8,794 bases of DNA. Origin: Novosphingobium sp. UBA1948 (lineage in GTDB: Bacteria > Pseudomonadota > Alphaproteobacteria > Sphingomonadales > Sphingomonadaceae). The position numbers and the translations under genes are program-made. The notes under the pieces were generated by a model. It was not told where the DNA came from. It did no database searches and was given only the letters and a program-made list of their open reading frames with translations. Shown piece by piece: positions 1-6,361 of this stretch (positions are counted from its first letter, which is position 1; each line of letters opens with the position of its first letter). The stretch covers positions 201 through 8,994 of the forward strand of contig DDES01000055.1 of NCBI GenBank assembly GCA_002336765.1. The letters are read 5' to 3'.

Positions 1-372
1 GACAACCTGCTGTTCTCGACCATGACCCATAATCCGCAGCCGCTGCATCTGGATGCCGAGGCCGCGCGGGCCAGCGAGTTTGGCCAGATCCTCGTCAATT
101 CCTGCTTCACCTTCGGCCTGTGCATCGGCCTGTCGGTGATGGACACCACGCTGGGCACGCTGGTCGCCAATCTGGGCTATGACAAGGTGGTGACCCCCGC
201 ACCGGTGTTTATCGGCGACACGCTGACCTGCCACAGCGAGGTGATCGGCAAGCGAGAGTCCAGGTCGCGCCCGCAGGCGGGGATCGTCACGTTCCGCCAC
301 TGGATGACCAACCAGCGCGGACAGGAAGTGCTGTCTTGTGAACGCACGGCGCTGCTGGCGAGGGAAGCATGA
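1..372 (+). CDS. MaoC-family (hot-dog fold) acyl-CoA hydratase, 5' truncated by window edge
   Basis: The reading frame is open from the first base, so the gene starts outside the window. The ATG at 22 is probably internal, because the residues before it (DNLLFST) already look like family sequence. The visible 123 residues contain NPQPLHLD (residues 11-18), the counterpart of the NPxHxD active-site segment of MaoC hydratases, then PVFIGDTL and a SRPQAGIV stretch typical of the C-terminal hot-dog strands. Single-hot-dog members are usually about 150-170 residues, so roughly 30-45 are missing. The enzyme should add water across an enoyl-CoA in the cytoplasm. In this subtype the residue at the usual catalytic Asp position appears to be Thr or His, as I recall for the NPQPLHLD group, so the exact mechanism is uncertain. 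The stop overlaps the start of the downstream CitE-like lyase, implying translational coupling. An itaconyl-CoA or mesaconyl-type substrate is inferred from that neighbour. Confidence 0.85.
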   Translation, partial: DNLLFSTMTHNPQPLHLDAEAARASEFGQILVNSCFTFGLCIGLSVMDTTLGTLVANLGYDKVVTPAPVFIGDTLTCHSEVIGKRESRSRPQAGIVTFRHWMTNQRGQEVLSCERTALLAREA

Positions 373-1202
373 GGCTGCGCTCGCTGCTCTTCGTGCCCGC
401 CGACCGGCCCGAGCGTTTTGCCAAGGCGGCGGCCAGCGGGGCCGATGCGGTGATCCTCGATCTGGAGGATTCGGTGGCACTGGCGGCCAAACCTGTCGCG
501 CGGGCGGCGGTGGCGGATTATCTCGCCGGCCCGCGCCCTGTGCCGGTTCTGGTGCGCATCAATCCGCTGTCGGGCGGCATGGCCGGGGCCGACCTAGCCG
601 CTGTGCTGCAGCATCGCCCCGATGGCATCATGCTGCCCAAAGCCGAGGGCGCGGCCAGCGTCGCGGCGCTGGTGGCGCTGATGGGCGAGGCCGCCGTGCC
701 GGTTCTGCCGATTGCCAGCGAGACGCCTGCCGCGATCTTCCAACTCGGCAGCTATGGCAGCGTCGCCTACCATGTGATGGGCTTGACATGGGGGGCGGAG
801 GATCTCTCCGCTGCCGTCGGCGCCACCACCGCGCGCGAGGCGGACGGAAGCTATACCCCGCCCTATGAGCTGGTGCGCAGCCTCACCCTGTTCGGCGCCC
901 ATGCGGCGGGGCTGGCCGCCATCGACACTGTGTTCCCCGCCCTGCGCGACGAGGCGGGGCTGGCCGCCTATGTCGCCCGCGCGCGGCGCGATGGCTTTAC
1001 CGGCATGATGGCGCTGCACCCCGCGCAGGTGCCGGTCATCAACGCCGGTTTCACCCCCACCGAACCGGATATCGCCCGCGCCCGCGCCATCATCGCGGCA
1101 TTCGCGGCAGCACCCGAAGCGGGCGTGCTGATGCTCGACGGACAGATGGTCGATGCCCCGCATCTGGCGCAGGCGCGGCGCATCGTGGCAGGGCTGGACT
1201 AG
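369..1202 (+). CDS. CitE/HpcH-HpaI-family acyl-CoA lyase (citrate lyase beta-like)
   Basis: A complete 277-residue TIM-barrel lyase of the CitE-like group, which cleaves or forms C-C bonds in beta-hydroxyacyl-CoAs such as citramalyl-, malyl- or HMG-CoA. Family landmarks are in order: LLFVPADRPERF (6-17), DLEDSV (31-36), the CoA/substrate Arg in RINP (R63), LPK (89-91), the metal ligand Glu in SETP (E118), the second acidic metal ligand in GAEDLSA (D145), and a late LHPAQVPVIN motif. All expected catalytic and Mg2+-binding residues look intact. The start is an ATG preceded by GAGG at 360-363, and it overlaps the upstream MaoC stop as ATGA. No citrate lyase alpha or gamma subunit is nearby, so a stand-alone lyase is far likelier than a true citrate lyase. 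The MaoC-CitE pair resembles Mycobacterium tuberculosis Rv2499c-Rv2498c and the RipB-RipC / Ich-Ccl itaconate enzymes. A citramalyl-CoA or related substrate is therefore an inference, not shown. Confidence 0.88.
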   Translation: MRLRSLLFVPADRPERFAKAAASGADAVILDLEDSVALAAKPVARAAVADYLAGPRPVPVLVRINPLSGGMAGADLAAVLQHRPDGIMLPKAEGAASVAALVALMGEAAVPVLPIASETPAAIFQLGSYGSVAYHVMGLTWGAEDLSAAVGATTAREADGSYTPPYELVRSLTLFGAHAAGLAAIDTVFPALRDEAGLAAYVARARRDGFTGMMALHPAQVPVINAGFTPTEPDIARARAIIAAFAAAPEAGVLMLDGQMVDAPHLAQARRIVAGLD

Positions 1203-1214
1203 GCCCAACCCCTT

Positions 1215-1231
1215 CCCCAATTCTTTTGGGG
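1215..1231 (+). terminator. Short hairpin after the CitE-like gene, possible weak terminator
   Basis: CCCCAA (1215-1220) and TTGGGG (1226-1231) form a perfect 6-bp stem around a 5-base loop, beginning 13 bases after the lyase stop. The bases that follow (ATTATCC) are not a convincing U-tract, so termination would be weak or partial. TTGGGG could equally serve as part of a -35 region for the next gene. Confidence 0.35.
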
Positions 1232-1247
1232 ATTATCCGCCGATAAT
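1232..1247. promoter_or_regulatory. Interrupted inverted repeat ATTATC-N4-GATAAT, candidate operator
   Basis: A perfect 6+6 bp dyad with spacer CGCC lies 91 bases upstream of the preferred ligase start. The right arm, GATAAT, is one base from a sigma-70 -10 consensus, so this could be an operator overlapping a promoter; I see no good -35 at the matching distance. T1234 and A1246 fit the T-N11-A spacing of LysR boxes. That rule is permissive, so binding by the neighbouring LysR protein is only inferred. Confidence 0.35.
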
Positions 1248-1253
1248 AGTATT

Positions 1254-1265
1254 TATTGCGCAATA
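1254..1265. promoter_or_regulatory. Perfect 12-bp palindrome TATTGCGCAATA, candidate operator
   Basis: The twelve bases equal their own reverse complement and sit 6 bases beyond the ATTATC/GATAAT dyad, in the only sizeable gap of the left block. The AT-rich arms stand out against GC-rich surroundings. T1253 and A1265 satisfy a T-N11-A LysR-box spacing. A role in controlling the ligase-LysR pair is a reasonable inference; a dimeric regulator of another family could equally bind here. Confidence 0.42.
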
Positions 1266-1283
1266 GGACTTCGGTTAAACCCC

Positions 1284-1316
1284 GCCTGAAGCAGGCCAGA
1301 AGCCCAAAAAGCCTGC
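1284..1316 (+). other. Possible alternative short stems in the ligase 5' leader
   Basis: GCCTG (1284-1288) can pair with CAGGC (1292-1296), or GCAGGC (1291-1296) can pair with GCCTGC (1311-1316). The two pairings share the 1292-1296 segment and so exclude each other. The second ends 8 bases before the ribosome binding site. Stems are only 5-6 bp and there is no U-tract, so a regulatory role is weakly supported. Confidence 0.15.
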
Positions 1317-1324
1317 ACGAGGAT

Positions 1325-1332
1325 GGAGAGGA
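1325..1332 (+). promoter_or_regulatory. Ribosome binding site that places the ligase start at 1338
   Basis: GGAGAGGA lies 5 bases before the ATG at 1338. The in-frame ATG at 1323 overlaps the edge of this Shine-Dalgarno and has only an AGG directly against it, which is too close. A third in-frame ATG at 1344 is also possible but less well spaced. Confidence 0.6.
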
Positions 1333-1337
1333 ACGTC

Positions 1338-2957
1338 ATGCCGATGCAAAAGCCGGTTCCGGTTGCACCCGTCGCCGCGCCGGATTGCACCAGCCTGCTC
1401 GATTATATGCGCGCCTGTTGCCAGCGCTTCGGTCCGCGCACCGCCTTTGTGCAGCAGGACGAAGCGATCGACTATGCCACGCTTTGGGCGCATGGGCAGG
1501 CATTGGCCGGACATTTGCAGCAGCATGGTGTGGCGGCGGGCGATCGCGTGGCGGTGATGCTGCCCAATGTCATCGCCTTTCCACTGGCCGCAGTGGCGAT
1601 CCAGATCGCGGGCGCGGTGCAGGTCAACGTCAATCCCTTCTATGTCGCGCGCGAATTGCACCATCAACTGGTGGATGCCGATGTTGCCACGCTGGTGGTG
1701 AGCGAAGTGTCGCTTGCCGCGTTGGCGGAGGCCGATGCGCCCTGCCTGCGCCATGTGATTGTCACCGACACCAGCGCCGCCGTAGCGCGCGCCATGTTGC
1801 CGCATCACCTGGCCATCACCAGTCTGGCCGAGGCGCTGGACGCGGGTCACTGCCCTCAGGAACTGGCACAGGAGCCACGGCGCGATGATCTGGCGGTGTT
1901 GCAATACACCGGCGGCACCACCGGCATTTCCAAGGGCGCGATGCTCAGCCACGGCAATCTCTTGTCCAACGTCGCGCAGTTCCGCGCGCTGGCCGAAGGG
2001 CATTTCGACACGGACAGCGCCGTGGTGCTGACCGCCATCCCGCTTTATCATATCTTCGCTTTCACCGCGAATATGCTCACTCTGCTGGCCTCGGGTGGCA
2101 AGAATGTGCTGATCCGCGATCCGCGCGATCTCGATCTGATGGCGCGCGAATGGCAGACGCATCGCGTCACCTTCATCACCGGCGTCAACACGCTGTACAA
2201 GGCGCTGGTCGGGCACGCAGGCTTTGCGCAGGTCGATTTCGCGCCCGAACTGATCGGCATGGGCGGCGGCTCGGCGATCCAGCCGGTGGCCTCCGAGCGT
2301 TGGAAGGCGCTGACCGGCAAGCATATCCGTCAAGGCTATGGCCTGTCGGAAACCTCGCCGATCCTGACCTGCAATCCCTTTGCCGAAGACAGCTTCCGCG
2401 GCAGCATCGGCATCGCCCTGCCCGATACCGACATCGTGATCCGCGATACCGAGGACAGGGATCTGCCCGATGGCGAGATCGGCGAGCTGTGCGCGCGCGG
2501 ACCGCAGGTGATGGCCGGCTATTGGCGCCGCCCGGATGCCACCGCGCAAGTGATGACCCATGACGGCTATTTCCGCACCGGCGATCTGGCGCGGCGCGAT
2601 GCCGATGGCCATTTCCACATTGTCGACCGCCAGAAGGACATGATCCTCGTTTCCGGCTTCAACGTCTATCCCAACGAGGTGGAGGCCGCCGTGGCCATGA
2701 TGGAAGCGGTGGCCGAATGCGCCTGTGTCGGCATTCCCGACACGCGGAGCGGCGAGGCGGTGGTGCTTTATGTGGTGCGGCGCGATCCCGCCCTCGATGC
2801 GCTGGCGATAGAACAGCATTGCCGCACCAATCTGGCGCCTTACAAGGTGCCCCGTCGTATCGTGTTTATCGACGCTATTCCCAAGACAGCGGTGGGCAAA
2901 TTGCTGCGCCGCGATCTGCGCGAGAGGGCCGAGGCCGAATTCGCCACGCCAGAGTGA
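1338..2957 (+). CDS. FadD-like long/medium-chain fatty-acid-CoA ligase (ANL superfamily)
   Basis: A complete 539-residue AMP-forming acyl-CoA synthetase that activates a carboxylic acid to its CoA thioester via an acyl-adenylate. Visible core motifs are: VNVNPFYVARELHHQL (97-111, very FadD-like), P-loop YTGGTTGISKGA (190-201), PLYHIF (235-240), GMGGGSAIQ (307-315), GYGLSET (333-339), YFRTGDLA with the ribose-binding Asp (D416), hinge RQKDMILVSGFNVYP (431-445), and a C-terminal PKTAVGKLLRRDL with the catalytic Lys (K521). Everything needed for activity is present and the length is normal. The start at 1338 is chosen for its GGAGAGGA at 5-base spacing; starting at 1323 would add five residues. 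Specificity could be a fatty acid or another hydrophobic acid (terpenoid, aryl-alkanoic) and cannot be read here. It is probably co-transcribed with the LysR gene 28 bases downstream, and perhaps partly with the lyase upstream. Confidence 0.87.
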   Translation: MPMQKPVPVAPVAAPDCTSLLDYMRACCQRFGPRTAFVQQDEAIDYATLWAHGQALAGHLQQHGVAAGDRVAVMLPNVIAFPLAAVAIQIAGAVQVNVNPFYVARELHHQLVDADVATLVVSEVSLAALAEADAPCLRHVIVTDTSAAVARAMLPHHLAITSLAEALDAGHCPQELAQEPRRDDLAVLQYTGGTTGISKGAMLSHGNLLSNVAQFRALAEGHFDTDSAVVLTAIPLYHIFAFTANMLTLLASGGKNVLIRDPRDLDLMAREWQTHRVTFITGVNTLYKALVGHAGFAQVDFAPELIGMGGGSAIQPVASERWKALTGKHIRQGYGLSETSPILTCNPFAEDSFRGSIGIALPDTDIVIRDTEDRDLPDGEIGELCARGPQVMAGYWRRPDATAQVMTHDGYFRTGDLARRDADGHFHIVDRQKDMILVSGFNVYPNEVEAAVAMMEAVAECACVGIPDTRSGEAVVLYVVRRDPALDALAIEQHCRTNLAPYKVPRRIVFIDAIPKTAVGKLLRRDLRERAEAEFATPE

Positions 2958-2985
2958 TCCGCCCCGCAACCGGAAAGGGCCCGAT

Positions 2986-3921
2986 ATGCTGAAGGTCGAG
3001 CAATTACGCTGCTTCCTGACCGCGATTGCCGAGGGCAGTTTCAGCGAGGCAGGGCGTGTGCTCAACCTGTCCGCCTCGGCGGTGGCTTACAATGTCGAGG
3101 CGCTGGAACATGCGCTCAACACCGGCCTGCTGCTGCGCCGTCCCTCCTCGGGTGTGACGCCCACGGCAGAGGGCCTGCGCCTGCAACGTCTGGCCGAACC
3201 GCTGCTGCGCGAGTTGCTAGAAATGGAGCAGGTGTTCTCCAGCAAAGGCCGCGTGCTCAAGGGCGAACTGGTGGTCGGCTGTCAGGAAGGACTGAGTTGG
3301 TCGCTGGTGCCGCGCGCCATCGAGCGGCTGACCGCGCGCCATCCCCAGTTGCGCATCATCCAGAAAACCGTGTTCATGGACGAGGGTAATGCGCCGGTGC
3401 TCAATGGCGCGGTGGATGTGCTGATCACCTTTGTGGTAGGCAGCCTGCCGGAACCCGCTATCGACATGCAGGTGCTGTGCGAGCCCAACTGCTATGCCAT
3501 GATGCGGGCCAACCATCCGCTGGCGGGCAGTACCGAGGGGGCGCGGCTCGAAGATCTGGCGCGCTATCCGCAGATCTTCATCGTCGATGGTCCGGCCTAT
3601 GAGCTGTTCACCGGCCTCTACCGCGACAAGGGCCTCACCCCCGAACAGGCGATGGTGAGCAATATCAGCACCGGCGCCCAATCGATCATCGGGCGGTGCG
3701 ACCATATTTCGCTGCGCATCGTGCGGCCCGCGCATGCCCTTTCGCCGCTGGGCGACCCGTTGGCCTTCATCCCGATCCTTGAGGGCTCGCGCCGCCCCAG
3801 CGTGGTGGCCTCCTGTGCCCGCCGCAAGAACGGGCGCCGACCGCCCAAGGTGGAGGCCTTTGTCAGCGAATGCCGCAGCCTGTTCGACGACGGCACGATG
3901 CGGGCCCATATGTTCTATTGA
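2986..3921 (+). CDS. LysR-family transcriptional regulator
   Basis: A 311-residue protein of normal LysR length. Residues about 3-60 form the winged helix-turn-helix: LRCFLTAIAEGSFSEAGRVL, SASAVAYNVEALE as the recognition-helix region, and the wing-like LLRRPSSGVTPTAEG at 49-63. A linker helix (about 65-88) leads to a periplasmic-binding-protein-like effector domain (about 92-300), starting GELVVGCQEGLSWSLVP. The ATG at 2986 has GGAAAGGG (2972-2979) six bases upstream. It lies 28 bases after the ligase stop on the same strand, so it is likely in the ligase transcript. This differs from the common arrangement of LysR genes divergent from their target. A plausible role is to sense an acyl-CoA or free acid and act at the dyads upstream of the ligase, which would give autoregulation through the operon. 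That is inference; the effector is unknown. The C-terminal tail is basic (ARRKNGRRPPK, 278-288). Confidence 0.9.
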   Translation: MLKVEQLRCFLTAIAEGSFSEAGRVLNLSASAVAYNVEALEHALNTGLLLRRPSSGVTPTAEGLRLQRLAEPLLRELLEMEQVFSSKGRVLKGELVVGCQEGLSWSLVPRAIERLTARHPQLRIIQKTVFMDEGNAPVLNGAVDVLITFVVGSLPEPAIDMQVLCEPNCYAMMRANHPLAGSTEGARLEDLARYPQIFIVDGPAYELFTGLYRDKGLTPEQAMVSNISTGAQSIIGRCDHISLRIVRPAHALSPLGDPLAFIPILEGSRRPSVVASCARRKNGRRPPKVEAFVSECRSLFDDGTMRAHMFY

Positions 3922-3935
3922 AAACGTGTTGTGCA

Positions 3936-3963
3936 AAGGGCGCGGCTGGTTGGCCGCGCCCTT
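3936..3963. terminator. Bidirectional rho-independent-type terminator between convergent genes
   Basis: AAGGGCGCGGC (3936-3946) and GCCGCGCCCTT (3953-3963) form a perfect 11-bp GC-rich stem with a 6-base loop (TGGTTG). The hairpin sits 14 bases after the LysR stop and 8 bases beyond the receptor stop, exactly between two convergent genes. The stem's A-T ends supply short U-runs on both strands, but neither side has a long U-tract. Its position supports shared termination. Confidence 0.75.
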
Positions 3964-3971
3964 GCCGTTGA

Positions 3972-6230
3972 TTAGTTTCCGATCCGCAGTTCCAGCCCGA
4001 TCACCCGCCCGCGCGAGAGCGGAGCCAGCGTGCCGCCCAGCGGATTGCCGCCCAGCGTGGCAGGCAATTGCGTGTCGCCGCCGATCTGCACATTGTTGGT
4101 CAGATTCTGGCCAAAGAGCGTGATGCTACCCCGCCCATCCATCACCTTGACCGCGACACTGGCGTCGATCCGGTCCGCCGCATTGAGCATGCCGCGGTTG
4201 TTGTCGGTATAGGGCGAGGCATCGCGATGCGCATAGGACAGGCGCAGCGTCGTATCGCCCAACACCGGCAGATCGCGCTCCGCCGTCAGGCCGATATTGG
4301 CGGTCACCGGTGCGAGACGCGGAATGGCCAAGGCCTTGTCGGCGTCATTCAGCACACCATCGCCGTTGAGATCGAACACCACCCGCGTGTACTTGCCATC
4401 CACATAGCCCAGCGAGCCATCGAGCACCACGCCCTTGGCCAGCGGCAGGGCGAAGTCGGCTTCCAGGCCCATAATGCGGGCATCAGCCGTGTTCTTGATC
4501 ACCTGCACCACGCCCGCCACGGGGTCGGACAGGTTGATCTCGCGCTGCATATCGCCCACCTTGGTATAGAAGGCCGCCACATTGAATTTGGCGCGGGCAA
4601 AAGGCTCGCTCTTGAAGCCCAGTTCGAAGGAATCGACCTTCTCGTCGCCAAACGGGCCGGGGCCGAAATTGACCGTATCGGCCGCCGTGTTGCGGAAGTT
4701 GAAGCCGCCGGCGCGATAGGCCCGCGCATAATTGCCATAGGCGCGCAGGCTGGTGGATACCGTATACTGGAAACCCAGACGCGGCGACCAGCTACCCTTC
4801 GAGATGTTGCCCGAGAAGTCATAGGGGCAGGTGCCGGCCAGCACATCGCAGGGCAGGTTCACATTGCGGGTGAGCGAGGCGATCTTGTCCTTCTTGCTCT
4901 CGTGCGACCAGCGCAGCCCCGCGCTCAGGGTCAGCGCGTCGCTCACGCGGACATCGCCATTGGCGAACAGGCCGATCGTCTCCTGATCCTGATAGCCGCC
5001 GCCATACTGGTGGCGCGCCCCGCCCAGCAGGCGGCGATGCTCGTTATAGGCCATTTTCTGGGTAAAGTAGAAAAAGCCCGTGGTCAGATCGACCAGATCG
5101 GCCAGCTTCACGTTATAGCGCAATTCGTTGGAATATTGCTTCTGGTTCACGTCGAAATTGGCATGGAACAGATCACGCGGGCTGGAATCGACATCGGTCA
5201 GCGCGGTCTGCTTGAAGCCGCGATAGGCCGCGATATTGGTGATTTTGCCGCTGCCCACACTGGCCTCGAGCTGGCCGGTGATCTGGTTCCAGTTGGCGTC
5301 GAAATAGCCCTTCTCGTCAATGGCGAAATCAAAGGTGTTGCGCGCGAAATTGCCCCATGCACCGGCAATGCCGCTGCCATTGGTGTGCGACTGGCTGGCG
5401 GGGCCGTCACCGTGGCTCTCGCCATGCTCGTATTTCACCAGCAGCGACATCCAGGAAGCCGGCGTGAATTTCAGCCCCGAGCGCACCAGCACCGTGCGCG
5501 ATTGGCCGAAAGTTTCCTTGCCGGTGCCCACCGTGCGGTCGAACCAGCCATCGTCCTTGTTGTAATAGACGCCCAGCTTGGCCGAGAGCAGATCTTCCAC
5601 CAGCGGCCCGCGCACCACGCCCGACACCGTGTAATTGCCGCCTGTGCCACGCAGGCCCGACGTGGCCGAGGCCTTGAAATCATAGCGCAACGTGTCGGAA
5701 GGATCGGTCGAATTGATCAGCACCGCGCCGCCCGTCACATTGCGGCCAAACAGCACGCCCTGCGGTCCGCGCAACACCTCGACCGACTTCAGGTCGAAGG
5801 CATCGAACACCACGCCCGAATTCATGCCCAGATACATGCCATCGACAAACACGCCGACCGCCGGATCGATCGAGGGGATCGAGGAATTGACGCCCAGCCC
5901 GCGGATCGTGAAATTCGCCACGCCCTTCGATGTGCCGATATCGTCCATCGCCACGCTGGGCGCCTTGAAGGCCACCTGCGAGACATCCTTGATCTGCATG
6001 GCCTTGATCTGCTCTTCGCCAAAGGCCGACATGGCCACCGGCGTCTTCTGCACATTGGTGCCAATGGCCTTCTTGGTGGCGGTCACGACAATATCGGCGA
6101 GAATCGCGTCGGCATCCGACTTCGGCTTGGCACTATCACCGGCGGGCGCGCTCTGCGCCTGCGCCGCGGTAGCGTTCAAAGCCAGCGCCAGACAGGCGCA
6201 CGACAGCGATTGGAGAAATACCCCCTTCAT
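3972..6230 (-). CDS. TonB-dependent outer-membrane receptor
   Basis: A complete 752-residue receptor for active uptake across the outer membrane, powered by TonB-ExbBD. It has a signal peptide (MKG, hydrophobic CACLALALNA at 11-20, probable cleavage after AQA at 25) and a TonB-box-like DIVVTATKK (46-54). The plug domain (about 58-172) includes FTIRGLGVN, VGVFVDGMYLG and VLRGPQGVLFGRNVTGGAVLI (152-172). A 22-strand-type beta barrel follows to the C-terminus, with YGNYARAYRAGGF (498-510) and FGQNLTNN (706-713) as typical late-barrel motifs. There is no STN signalling domain and no adjacent sigma/anti-sigma pair, so it is probably a plain transporter. The ligand is unknown; sphingomonad receptors of this type are often tied to hydrophobic organics or plant compounds rather than iron. 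AGAGAGGA (6235-6242 on this strand) lies 4 bases before the ATG. Oddities are an EF-hand-like loop, a close cysteine pair, and a final residue of Asn rather than an aromatic. Confidence 0.92.
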   Translation of the reverse strand: MKGVFLQSLSCACLALALNATAAQAQSAPAGDSAKPKSDADAILADIVVTATKKAIGTNVQKTPVAMSAFGEEQIKAMQIKDVSQVAFKAPSVAMDDIGTSKGVANFTIRGLGVNSSIPSIDPAVGVFVDGMYLGMNSGVVFDAFDLKSVEVLRGPQGVLFGRNVTGGAVLINSTDPSDTLRYDFKASATSGLRGTGGNYTVSGVVRGPLVEDLLSAKLGVYYNKDDGWFDRTVGTGKETFGQSRTVLVRSGLKFTPASWMSLLVKYEHGESHGDGPASQSHTNGSGIAGAWGNFARNTFDFAIDEKGYFDANWNQITGQLEASVGSGKITNIAAYRGFKQTALTDVDSSPRDLFHANFDVNQKQYSNELRYNVKLADLVDLTTGFFYFTQKMAYNEHRRLLGGARHQYGGGYQDQETIGLFANGDVRVSDALTLSAGLRWSHESKKDKIASLTRNVNLPCDVLAGTCPYDFSGNISKGSWSPRLGFQYTVSTSLRAYGNYARAYRAGGFNFRNTAADTVNFGPGPFGDEKVDSFELGFKSEPFARAKFNVAAFYTKVGDMQREINLSDPVAGVVQVIKNTADARIMGLEADFALPLAKGVVLDGSLGYVDGKYTRVVFDLNGDGVLNDADKALAIPRLAPVTANIGLTAERDLPVLGDTTLRLSYAHRDASPYTDNNRGMLNAADRIDASVAVKVMDGRGSITLFGQNLTNNVQIGGDTQLPATLGGNPLGGTLAPLSRGRVIGLELRIGN

Positions 6231-6252
6231 GAAATCCTCTCTTTCCCAAATG

Positions 6253-6266
6253 GCGGATCTTTCCGC
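6253..6266. promoter_or_regulatory. Small hairpin in the receptor 5' leader
   Basis: GCGGA (6253-6257) and TCCGC (6262-6266) pair around a 4-base loop, about 10 bases upstream of the receptor's Shine-Dalgarno. It is short and could be chance. I see no convincing -35/-10 pair for the receptor between 6267 and 6361. Confidence 0.2.
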
Positions 6267-6361
6267 TGGGATCAGGGATAACAGGGAGCAATAGTTCTAA
6301 ATAACGCGATCTATCCCGCGCATTGCCCAAGGTTCTTGATGGATGAGCCGCGCAATGCTGC

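Noticed and set aside
22..372. Treating the MaoC gene as complete from the ATG at 22.
   Set aside because: The frame is open to base 1, family-like residues precede that ATG, and the resulting protein would begin inside the active-site region.
369..1202. A true citrate lyase beta subunit (citE).
   Set aside because: No alpha subunit, acyl-carrier gamma subunit or citrate lyase ligase is present, and the MaoC partner points to a stand-alone acyl-CoA lyase.
1275..3065. A 596-codon open frame on the - strand opposite the acyl-CoA ligase.
   Set aside because: It has a His/Arg/Gln-rich, low-information translation with no family motif, and it overlaps a ligase that carries every ANL motif. It is an antisense artefact of GC-biased codons.
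4068..6281. A 737-codon open frame on the + strand opposite the receptor gene.
   Set aside because: Its translation is rich in His, Arg, Gln and Ile with no domain, which is typical of the antisense frame of a GC-rich gene. The receptor on the other strand is clearly real over the whole length.
6274..6286. AGGGATAACAGGG, identical to the 13-base core of the I-SceI homing endonuclease site.
   Set aside because: The flanking bases of the 18-bp site do not match and there is no intron, homing endonuclease or vector sequence nearby. It is best explained as coincidence, perhaps from the local CAGGGA direct repeat.
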